Below, in pieces: positions 9,002 through 16,520 of a DNA stretch of 64,000 bases (its first letter is position 1; each line of letters starts with the position of its first letter). Below the pieces are notes generated by a model. It had not been told where the DNA came from and did not search any database. It saw only the letters and a list, made by a program, of their open reading frames with translations. The stretch spans positions 1 through 64,000 of the forward strand of contig CAYLRO010000002.1 of NCBI GenBank assembly GCA_964386635.1, written 5' to 3'. This DNA is from Sabulitectum sp964386635 (lineage in GTDB: Bacteria > Fermentibacterota > Fermentibacteria > Fermentibacterales > JCC-6). Both the position numbers and the translations under genes were made by a program.

Positions 9002-10807
9002 ATGAAATCAGTATCAATCTGTTTTGCACTTGTCTGTGCTGCCGCCGGCAGCTCAGCACTCCAGACCGACTGGTCCGCAGGTCCATCCGGTTCTGAACCT
9101 GTGTCTGAATGGTCCGACACCTTTTCTCAGTGCCAGGGAGTGTCCTGGTTCGCTCTGCCCGGTGAGGTATCTCTCTCTTCAGACCCCCTTGCAGTCTGTC
9201 AGATTGAGGACATTGCCCCCTCCATACCCACATCCGGGCTGGCTTGCTGTGATGTAAACGGAGACGGTACAGTTGATGTCGCCGGTGCTTCACTTGTTAA
9301 CGGTCATTTCTGGTGGTTCGAGAATTCCGGCTCCGGGGTGTGGGAATCACATGCTCTTCCAGGAGAATTCGACGGGGCTCTCGGGTGCTCATTCTTTGAT
9401 GTTGACGGTGATGGCTACCGGGATTTACTGGGTGCTTCTGCCGAACCGGATCAGGTGGTTGTCTGGTACAATTCTTCAGGCAGCGGTGAGTTCGGTAACC
9501 CTGTGGTGATCTCGCCCTCTTTCCCGGGAGCACACTGCGCTGTGGGCTGCTATGCGGATGAAGACACCGTTGCAGATATCATGGGGGCAGGTAACCAGTG
9601 CAATGAAATAGCAGTCTGGTTCGGTCTGGGAAATGATCAGTGGGAAAAGGTGGTTATTGCCTCTGGATTTGCCGGAACCCAGTCTGTTTCTCCCGGTGAT
9701 ATAGACGGTGACGGTGACCCTGATGCAGTGGGAGCTGCTCTCACGGCAGGTGAGTTCGCCTGGTGGGAGAATCCCGGAAACAGGACTGATCCATGGATAA
9801 AACACACAGTTGCAGACAGCATGACATCTGCTCACCACACAGTTGCTGTGGACATTAACTCTGATGGATATACGGATATTCTGGGAGCTTCTTTCGGCAA
9901 CGGAAAGATTACATGGTGGGAGAATGACGGTGTTTCACAATCTGTATGGGAACCTCACACGGTAGCCCCTGGCCTGACAGGTGTTCTTACTGCGATTCCG
10001 GGGGACTTTGACGGCGACAACGACCTGGATGTGGCAGGTACCAGCTGGTCTCTGGACAGGGTTGTCTGGTATGAGAATCTGGACGGTACAGGGGAGAACT
10101 GGCAGACTCGAACAGCGAAAACCGGGTTTAACGGTGCATGGCCCCTTGCATCCGGAGACTTTGACGGAAACGGCAGAATTGAGCTGGTTGCCGGAGCTGA
10201 TGTACTCAACGGTCCCGGTACTTCCCACGGGGTGAGTATTGTCGAGCTCTGCAGTTTTACAGAGACAGGTTGGCTGGAAAGCTGCATTCTGGACACAGAA
10301 GAGAACCCCCAGTGGGCTTCATTCCAGTTTGATGCTTTTGTTCCGGCGGGATGTTCTCTTGAGTTTTACTGGAAGAGTTCCGGTAACCCGGAAAATCTCG
10401 GTGACTGGTCGGAGCCTTTTACAGGCTTCAGTGATCTCAGCGGTCTTATTCACCGGTATGTCCAATACAGAATTGAGATTGCTTGTACTGGTGGATTGGA
10501 CTCTCCGGTACTCAGGGATGTTCAGCTGAACTGGGACCCCCTGGGAATTCAGGAAGCCACTGGCACCGGTTTTCTGCTGGATCCTGTTACAAGCCCTGCC
10601 TCTGGTGGAATCACCGTTTGTCTCAGTGATAAAGCAGGTATCTCCTCCATTAGTGTCTTCAGCCTTTCTGGAAGAGTTCTCAGACTGTACAGGGACTGCA
10701 ATCCAGGAGATAATGTGCATGTGGAAAATCTCTGTCCCGGTTTGTACCTGATCAAGGCAGAGTGTGGATCTGCTGTTCAGGTGGAGCGGGTATGCCTGAT
10801 TCGTTAG
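9002..10807 (+). CDS. Secreted FG-GAP/VCBS-repeat protein with C-terminal sorting-type domain
   Basis: A secreted protein of 601 residues. The start is ATG 9002 with AAAGGAG upstream, followed by a signal peptide (KSVSICFALVCAAAGSSA). At least six repeats carry the calcium-loop form D-x-[ND]-x-D-G: DVNGDGTVDV, DVDGDGYRDL, DIDGDGDPDA, DINSDGYTDI, DFDGDNDLDV and DFDGNGRIEL. Each is followed by a W-W/V-W-F/Y-E-N strand, so a beta-propeller of the FG-GAP type is expected. The C-terminus has SVFSLSGRVLRLY and GLYLIKA, the sorting-type beta-domain shared with four other proteins here. It probably lies on the cell surface. Regulation by the divergent TrmB protein is likely from the shared dyad. Confidence 0.85.
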   Translation: MKSVSICFALVCAAAGSSALQTDWSAGPSGSEPVSEWSDTFSQCQGVSWFALPGEVSLSSDPLAVCQIEDIAPSIPTSGLACCDVNGDGTVDVAGASLVNGHFWWFENSGSGVWESHALPGEFDGALGCSFFDVDGDGYRDLLGASAEPDQVVVWYNSSGSGEFGNPVVISPSFPGAHCAVGCYADEDTVADIMGAGNQCNEIAVWFGLGNDQWEKVVIASGFAGTQSVSPGDIDGDGDPDAVGAALTAGEFAWWENPGNRTDPWIKHTVADSMTSAHHTVAVDINSDGYTDILGASFGNGKITWWENDGVSQSVWEPHTVAPGLTGVLTAIPGDFDGDNDLDVAGTSWSLDRVVWYENLDGTGENWQTRTAKTGFNGAWPLASGDFDGNGRIELVAGADVLNGPGTSHGVSIVELCSFTETGWLESCILDTEENPQWASFQFDAFVPAGCSLEFYWKSSGNPENLGDWSEPFTGFSDLSGLIHRYVQYRIEIACTGGLDSPVLRDVQLNWDPLGIQEATGTGFLLDPVTSPASGGITVCLSDKAGISSISVFSLSGRVLRLYRDCNPGDNVHVENLCPGLYLIKAECGSAVQVERVCLIR

Positions 10808-10832
10808 CTGTGAAGCAGGTGATATTCTGCTG

Positions 10833-10861
10833 TTGACCCAAACTGCTTCCTCCTGTATCGT
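10833..10861 (+). promoter_or_regulatory. Sigma70-like promoter upstream of the 167-residue membrane protein
   Basis: TTGACC (10833-10838) and TATCGT (10856-10861) are separated by 17 bases, 50 bases before the ATG at 10912. The -35 matches the consensus at five of six positions and the spacing is ideal; the -10 is weaker. Confidence 0.45.
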
Positions 10862-10911
10862 AATTTACAGTGTTACCGGAACAATGCAACTGATTCTTAC
10901 GGGAGGGTTCA

Positions 10912-11415
10912 ATGGCAGGCAGTATTGACGGAAAAGCTCTGATAGCTCTGGCGCAGAGCGTGGGGCAGTTTTATCCCATGAAAGCCGGGTGGAGGAAATA
11001 CCAGACATTTGCAGGGGTTCTAAGCTGCTTCCTGATTATTACCATTCCTCTTGGCATCTGGATCATAACCCGTGCACGAAAGGCCGGTATCGGGATCAAT
11101 GAAGAGGGCTTCGCCTTCAGATATCTGACTACAGTTGCCTTCCGCTGGGACGAGGTTGAGTCCATTACAGTAACAAGTCTCAGCGGCGCCGAGTTCGGCG
11201 GAGGTCTTGTTGGTATGGCTGCCGCATCAGCAGTGAAAAAGCGCAGTGAGGGTCTCAAGGGCCCCATGCACATCAAGCTGAGGAACAAAAGAAGAGCCAC
11301 AATGATCCCGGCCCATACCATTGAGGATTCTCTCAGGATGGCTCAGTCCATGGAGAGACTCAGCGGTATCAGTTTCATTCCTGCGGGAATGAAGGAAGGC
11401 GCTCCTGACCAGTAA
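10912..11415 (+). CDS. Single-pass membrane protein with PH-like domain, function unknown
   Basis: A 167-residue protein with one clear membrane helix at about residues 36-56 (FAGVLSCFLIITIPLGIWII). A short beta-rich domain follows (INEEGFAFRYLTTVAFRWDEVESITV), which has the look of a bacterial pleckstrin-homology-like fold: strand, turn and a W-D-E-V-E motif. A glycine-rich stretch (GAEFGGGLVGMAAASA) may be a second, weaker hydrophobic segment. The start has GGGAGGG upstream. I do not recognise a specific family. The gene stands alone behind its own promoter and is followed by a long hairpin. Confidence 0.6.
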   Translation: MAGSIDGKALIALAQSVGQFYPMKAGWRKYQTFAGVLSCFLIITIPLGIWIITRARKAGIGINEEGFAFRYLTTVAFRWDEVESITVTSLSGAEFGGGLVGMAAASAVKKRSEGLKGPMHIKLRNKRRATMIPAHTIEDSLRMAQSMERLSGISFIPAGMKEGAPDQ

Positions 11416-11434
11416 ACCGGTTATTTGCCTTTTT

Positions 11435-11471
11435 GCAGGGTGTTGAATAATATTCAGTATCAACACCCTGC
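11435..11471. other. Perfect 12-bp hairpin between two genes
   Basis: GCAGGGTGTTGA (11435-11446) is exactly complementary to TCAACACCCTGC (11460-11471), with a 13-base loop. No U-tract follows on either strand. It sits 17 bases before the ATG of the nucleotidyltransferase and covers the region just upstream of its ribosome site. It could be a terminator for the upstream gene, a 5'-UTR structure or an operator. Confidence 0.55.
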
Positions 11472-11487
11472 TGCGAAAGGCAGCTGC

Positions 11488-12378
11488 ATGGCCGGTAATC
11501 TTAATTCAGCAAGTACATGGCGGGTTGATCTGGCCCGTGAACTCTGTTCTCACTATTCATCACACTCTGGTGTTCTTATGGTCTGCCTTGGTGGTTCATC
11601 TGCCAGGGGGATAGCTGACAGTTATTCCGATCTGGACATAATTGTTTACTGGGATGAGTTTGACGATCAGTGGATTAAATCGGAGCCTCTTACTGCTGCA
11701 ACAGGGATTCTCCGGACCTCCATAATGAGCCTTTCTCCTGGAAGCTACATTGAGAGCTATCATATTGACACCCTGAAAGTGGACTTTGGGCACGTTATCC
11801 TGAGTGAATTCCGGGAATGGCTGAAACCTCTTTACACCTCAGACACACCGGATCATGACCTCATCGGCTCTGCCGGTGGATTTCTTTCCAGTACGGTCTT
11901 TTACGGCGAGGATATTTATGCTGAAATCAGGAGTTCTGTTCAGGAGTATCCCGATGCCCTTGCACTGGATGTTGTGAAGAAAAACCTGGGCTTTTATGTG
12001 AACGGCTATCTGGACGGTCAGTGTTTTAACCGTGGCGATCTGCTGGCCTATCACGATGGAATTGTTCTTATGCTGAAGAAGATATTGAACGCAACCGCTG
12101 CTCTGAACAGGCACTACTACCATGCAGGTGAGGCAAGATGGGCAGAGTACCATCTGGGGTTGATGGAGAAAAAACCGTTAGAGCTTACATGGGCCAATGT
12201 TATGTGGATGCTTTCAAATCCAGGCACTGATGCGGTTTCCATGCTGCACCGGATACAGTCTGATCTGCTTGACATGGCGTCTATTGAGTTTCCTTCACTG
12301 TCTGAGAAGATAGCTGTGAGAAAATCCCGAATGGAATCACTTGGCGTGAAACCCTGTATCTCAAGACCGAAGTTCTGA
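11488..12378 (+). CDS. Nucleotidyltransferase-fold protein
   Basis: A 296-residue protein whose start I place at ATG 11488, preceded by GCGAAAGG, rather than at an upstream in-frame codon inside the hairpin. Residues about 30-50 carry the polymerase-beta-type motif (CLGGSSARGIADSYSDLDII): a G-G-S/D-x-A-R-G turn followed by S-D-x-D-x-x-x. A helical C-terminal half follows. Such proteins include small-molecule nucleotidyltransferases of the aminoglycoside type and of unknown substrate. The substrate here cannot be inferred. Confidence 0.72.
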   Translation: MAGNLNSASTWRVDLARELCSHYSSHSGVLMVCLGGSSARGIADSYSDLDIIVYWDEFDDQWIKSEPLTAATGILRTSIMSLSPGSYIESYHIDTLKVDFGHVILSEFREWLKPLYTSDTPDHDLIGSAGGFLSSTVFYGEDIYAEIRSSVQEYPDALALDVVKKNLGFYVNGYLDGQCFNRGDLLAYHDGIVLMLKKILNATAALNRHYYHAGEARWAEYHLGLMEKKPLELTWANVMWMLSNPGTDAVSMLHRIQSDLLDMASIEFPSLSEKIAVRKSRMESLGVKPCISRPKF

Positions 12379-12452
12379 TGGGTGGATTCAGCTGATTGCC
12401 AACATCAATTCGGTTTGGTAGCTTTTAAGCGGTTTCTCATGAAAGGACCCCA

Positions 12453-15400
12453 TTGAGAAAGATTCCTGATGTTATAAGAGAAGCTGCTGCTGCAGGCGAG
12501 ATTTCCGGTTCCTTTTCAGGTTCCGCCCTCATGGCTGATATCTGCGGTTTCACTGCCAGATTTCAGGATATGGCAGAGAAGGGCACCAGAGGTGCGGAGG
12601 AGCTTTCAGCAGATGTCAGTGCAACTCTCTCTGCTGTGGTTTCCGTTTGTGCTGAAGAAGGGGGATACCCGGTTTCGTTTGCCGGCGATGCGGTAACGAT
12701 TGTTTTTCCCGGGAGTGCAGAGACCGCTGTGGAGAGGCTTTCATCAATTGCTCCGGAAGGCGCATTGCCTATCCGGGCTACAGCCGGCAGGGGTAATGTC
12801 AGATGGAACATTATTCCCATGGACGGCTGGTCGTTCTACAGTTTTCAGGGCTCTGCCCTTGGCCTGGCTGCTACCGGATGTGCCGGGAATGAGATCTCTG
12901 TTCCAGTTGATTCTGAAGCCGGCGAACCTGTTTCACGGGTTTCCGTTGTTTCCGATGTTTTTCTTCCTCCTGAGTTATTCCAGGATGCAGTGCCGAACCA
13001 GTTCAGACATGTAACCAGTGTTTTCATCTCGCAGGAGAACCGGCGCGGCAACAGCTGCCCTGTTGAATTTCAGCAGCTGGTACTGGATGCTGCAGCCCGG
13101 CTGGGTGGTTTTGTCTCCGGTCTTGAAACCAGCGGAGACACATACCGGCTGCTTGTGGTGTTCGGAGCACCTGTAACCAGAGAAGATGATCATTCAAGGG
13201 CTGACAATTTCCTTTCTCTCGTTTTCAGCGGTGCTTCAGGCAGAGTCCGGGCAGGAGCATCCTCCGGCCTTGTATTCTGCGGCTCAGTTACCACTCCTCT
13301 TCTGCAGTCCTATACAGTACTTGGCCCCTCTGTTAACCTGGCTGCCCGGCTTCACGACAGTGCCGGATGGAACAGAATATTTGCAGGACCGTCTTTCAAC
13401 GGAACCTCCACACTGCAGGAAAGACGGGTCAGACAGATGACCCTGAAAGGATTTGCCGATCCTGTAACAGTGTATCAGCTCCATCCATGGAGCAGGAGAA
13501 ATACTGTTGTGGTTTCCCGGACACCTCTTCTGGAGAGGTCGGGGGTTCTGGGCAAACTGGCAGCTTCACTTACAAAAAAAGATTCATCAGTTCTTCTCCG
13601 GGGAGAAACCGGTATGGGAAAAACCCGCATGGTGGAAGAGCTGAAGCAGATAATGGCAGGAACTGACTTCATACATCTGAAGTGCAGAAATACTGCAGAA
13701 TCCTCCAGTGGAGACGTGTTCAGCAGATGGTTTCGTGAGTGGCTTGGCGGTGGAGATCAATCAGTATTCAGAGAAAAGCTTTACGGGTTCATAGACAGGC
13801 TTGAGGGGCTGAACGATCCAGATGCGGATGCAGCAGCTGATGAGCTGCTCCGGGCAGAGTCTGTGCTGGCTGCTCTAGTGGGATTCTACAGGGAGCGGTC
13901 TCTATACAGCGGGTTGGACCCGGAGGGAAGATTTGACAACACTGTTTCCGTAATAGTGGCATTCATTCAGGGCCGGATGGCTCTGAAAAGCACTGTTCTG
14001 GTAGTTGATGACCTGCAGAACATCAGCCCTGATTCAGTGCATCTTCTTTCCGGAGTACTCTCCCATCCGGGAATGGACAGACCTCCTGTTCTGTTCATGG
14101 CAGGGTCTGTTCCGCCGGACACAATGGAGACCATAGGGGTCGATCCGGTGGAGATTCAGCTTAAACCCCTTACAGCCAATGGAGCAAACAGCTTCCTGGA
14201 ATGGAAACTTGGCAGCCCGCCGTCTCCTGATCTTCTGGACTGGTTTCACCACCGCACCGAGGGAATACCCTTCTACATGGAGCAGTATGCTGATATGCTG
14301 GAGTCTCCTGATCTGGTGCCGGATAACGAGAGCTTTCCAGGTAACCTTCATTCTCTGCTGGTTGCCAGACTTGATAATCTGGAACCGGATCTAAGGAGAA
14401 CAGTACTCTGTGCCAGCGTTCTGGGCAGAGAGTTCTCAGTTGATGTGCTTAAAGGAATCTGCAAAACAGGCAGGTCTTCAGAACTGCTTAACCGGGGTGT
14501 TGCGCTCTGCCTCTGGATACCAGGTGAAGCAGGTGTATACAGCTTCAATCACAACCTGTTCAGGGAAGCGGCGTACAGACTGCAGTCTCACAGTGAAAGG
14601 GCCACCCTTCACCTGAATGCAGCAGAAATAATGACCGAAAAATGGGCAGATACACCGGAAAGATACGGGGAGACTGCATATCACCTTGAGATGGCGGAAA
14701 AACCTGAAGAGGCCTCTCTCTGGTACATGAAAGCCGGAGAATATGCTCTTTCCAGGCGGATGAACAATACCTGCCGCGGTTATCTGTCCAGGGTGCTTTG
14801 TCTTTCCACTGAGGCTGATAGAAGAACTGCTGCCCACAGACTTATCTATGAGCTTCTGGTTTCATCAGGTGAACTGGACCAGGCGGAAAAAGCTATTGAG
14901 ACTGCCCTGACTGATCAGCTTCTCACTGATTCCAGCAGTGCTGTGTTACAGCTTATGAAAGCGAATCTGGCGGTAAACAGAGGTAATCCTGATGTTGCGT
15001 CAGATCTCCTCCTGGGCCTTGAGAAGAAAGCACCATCACTGCGGGGTGAGATTCTTCATCTCAGAGGCCGGGTGCTTATTCTCCAGGGCAGAACAGAGAA
15101 AGCAAGAGATTATCTTCTTGGTGTTTATCAGGAACTGTGTCAGGGCAGTACTGAAGACAGGCGGATTGCACACATGGCTCTTGGAAACGCTTCCGGTTGT
15201 ATTCTGCGTTTGCAGGATAATCTTGAAGAAGCGGAGAAGGCCCTGAAAACAGTTCTCGCATACGCTGAGGAAACTGACAAACTAATGATGGAAACCATCT
15301 GCGTGGGGAATCTTGCACTGGTTTACAAGTATATGCCCAGGAGGATGGATGATGCCGGGATCATGACCAGAAGACATCTTAAGCTGGCCAGACTTACCGG

Positions 15401-16025
15401 AAGCCATCTTGCGGAGCTTCAGGCAATGGGGAACCTGGGCTCACTGCTTGAAAGACAGGCTCCCTCTGACGAAGCATACAAACTTTACCGGGAGGCTATT
15501 GTTCTTGCAGGGAAGTACGGCGGCAGCGATTCCCTTTCCATTGCACACGCCAACCTGGGCGGGGCTCTTTACAGAGTGAGACGCATGGAAGAAAGCATTC
15601 ATCATTTCAGAAAAGCTCTTGAAATCTGCCATACCGAGGGTCTGGGACTCTACAGGGTGGATTATGCTTATGAACTGGCTTCAGTGCTGATAGATTCAGG
15701 TGATTTGACTTCCGCCGGGGAACTGGTTGAGAAGATCGAGAACTGGGCTTTGGAGAGAGACATGGAGGTGCAGATCCTGAATCTGAAGGGCAGGATACTG
15801 GCAGCCGGGGGGAAGGCTGAAGAAGCCCTGGATGTTTTTCGGAAGGCTCTTCCAAAATGCAGCGGGAAGCAGGATAAATTCGACATTCTGTACGCCATGA
15901 CGAAGGTTACAGATGACCGTGACGTTCTTGAACAGTGTATTGCGGCATGCGAGCAGCAACAGCATGACAACCCGCGCTGGGAGATGAACCTGAAGCTGAT
16001 GGAGCTGAAGGGCAAAACAGGCTGA
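12453..16025 (+). CDS. Soluble-adenylyl-cyclase-like protein: tandem cyclase domains, NTPase and TPR
   Basis: A 1190-residue protein starting at TTG 12453, with GAAAGGA upstream. It has the layout of soluble adenylyl cyclase (ADCY10 type). A first class III cyclase domain (about 15-180) keeps both metal aspartates in LMADICGFT and FAGDAVTIVF. A second domain (about 190-345) has lost the first aspartate but keeps the GPSVNLAARL segment. An STAND/AAA-type ATPase follows, with Walker A GETGMGKTR at about 384 and Walker B LVVDD at about 515. The C-terminal 450 residues are TPR-like helical repeats. In this family the degenerate domain pairs with the active one. The product would be a cytosolic cAMP (or cGMP) source or an ATPase scaffold. 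Confidence 0.86.
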   Translation: MRKIPDVIREAAAAGEISGSFSGSALMADICGFTARFQDMAEKGTRGAEELSADVSATLSAVVSVCAEEGGYPVSFAGDAVTIVFPGSAETAVERLSSIAPEGALPIRATAGRGNVRWNIIPMDGWSFYSFQGSALGLAATGCAGNEISVPVDSEAGEPVSRVSVVSDVFLPPELFQDAVPNQFRHVTSVFISQENRRGNSCPVEFQQLVLDAAARLGGFVSGLETSGDTYRLLVVFGAPVTREDDHSRADNFLSLVFSGASGRVRAGASSGLVFCGSVTTPLLQSYTVLGPSVNLAARLHDSAGWNRIFAGPSFNGTSTLQERRVRQMTLKGFADPVTVYQLHPWSRRNTVVVSRTPLLERSGVLGKLAASLTKKDSSVLLRGETGMGKTRMVEELKQIMAGTDFIHLKCRNTAESSSGDVFSRWFREWLGGGDQSVFREKLYGFIDRLEGLNDPDADAAADELLRAESVLAALVGFYRERSLYSGLDPEGRFDNTVSVIVAFIQGRMALKSTVLVVDDLQNISPDSVHLLSGVLSHPGMDRPPVLFMAGSVPPDTMETIGVDPVEIQLKPLTANGANSFLEWKLGSPPSPDLLDWFHHRTEGIPFYMEQYADMLESPDLVPDNESFPGNLHSLLVARLDNLEPDLRRTVLCASVLGREFSVDVLKGICKTGRSSELLNRGVALCLWIPGEAGVYSFNHNLFREAAYRLQSHSERATLHLNAAEIMTEKWADTPERYGETAYHLEMAEKPEEASLWYMKAGEYALSRRMNNTCRGYLSRVLCLSTEADRRTAAHRLIYELLVSSGELDQAEKAIETALTDQLLTDSSSAVLQLMKANLAVNRGNPDVASDLLLGLEKKAPSLRGEILHLRGRVLILQGRTEKARDYLLGVYQELCQGSTEDRRIAHMALGNASGCILRLQDNLEEAEKALKTVLAYAEETDKLMMETICVGNLALVYKYMPRRMDDAGIMTRRHLKLARLTGSHLAELQAMGNLGSLLERQAPSDEAYKLYREAIVLAGKYGGSDSLSIAHANLGGALYRVRRMEESIHHFRKALEICHTEGLGLYRVDYAYELASVLIDSGDLTSAGELVEKIENWALERDMEVQILNLKGRILAAGGKAEEALDVFRKALPKCSGKQDKFDILYAMTKVTDDRDVLEQCIAACEQQQHDNPRWEMNLKLMELKGKTG

Positions 16026-16182
16026 GATTTATCTGATCAGCAGTTCGGCCTGCGGTACAGCGGCAGCTGGATTACATGTTCTTCCTGGAGTGTTTCCAGA
16101 ATTTCCAATGGTGATGAACTCCAGAGAGAATCTGCAGAAACCGGTGCAACAGGTGTTTTATACAGGAATAAAATTGATATAA
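16026..16182. other. Non-coding stretch upstream of the leader
   Basis: Between the cyclase stop and the palindrome at 16183 I see no open frame of note, no U-tract hairpin and no RNA gene. Confidence 0.4.
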
Positions 16183-16220
16183 TGGCAAATTTGCCAATTT
16201 CCCATGGGATTTTATATATT
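16183..16220 (+). promoter_or_regulatory. Promoter overlapping a 14-bp perfect palindrome
   Basis: TGGCAAATTTGCCA (16183-16196) is its own reverse complement. Its right half supplies a -35-like TTGCCA (16191-16196). TATATT (16215-16220) follows at 18 bases, or TATATA (16213-16218) at 16. A protein bound to the palindrome would block the promoter. Transcription from here would give a leader of about 290 bases before the GNAT-fusion gene. Confidence 0.5.
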
Positions 16221-16227
16221 GTACCGG

Positions 16228-16520
16228 GCTGTATCGCAGTCTTTAACCGCCGGTACTCACCGGCTCAAAAGAAGGGGGGGCATTTAATGATAAAGGTCAA
16301 TTCATACCGACAGGGGTGTCGGGCCTGAGAGCCTCCCTTTGTCAGCAAGCCATCCGGTTTGGTGACAACCCGTAAAATCCGTTTATAAGGCAGGCTGAAG
16401 ACCGCGCATCGACTGAGACTCGGTGTATTCAGGGTGAATGCCTCTGTCGATTATTTTTTATTAGCAATAATCAACGATATACCAGAAAATCTGGTATATA
16501 TCAACTTTCCAGGAGGGTAT
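16228..16520 (+). ncRNA. Structured 5' leader of unknown class (possible riboswitch or cis-regulatory RNA)
   Basis: This roughly 290-base non-coding stretch before the GNAT-fusion ATG is packed with hairpins. These are GCCGG/CCGGC (16249-16264), CCGACA-GGGG-TGTCGG (16307-16322), a two-part stem TTGTCA..AAGCC / GGTTT..TGACAA (16339-16368), GATTATT/AATAATC (16449-16472) and a perfect 10-bp stem with AAA loop (16477-16499). The last lies 11 bases before AGGAGGG, close enough to affect ribosome access. CTGAGA occurs twice, but no conserved core of a riboswitch class I know is present. Structure is seen in the sequence; regulatory function is inferred. Confidence 0.45.

Noticed and set aside
16290..16430. 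Leader as a thiamine pyrophosphate riboswitch
   Set aside because: CTGAGA and CCCTTTG recall the 5' half of the thiamine riboswitch, but the second conserved half (CTGATC...GCGTAGGGA) is missing, and the downstream gene has no link to thiamine.
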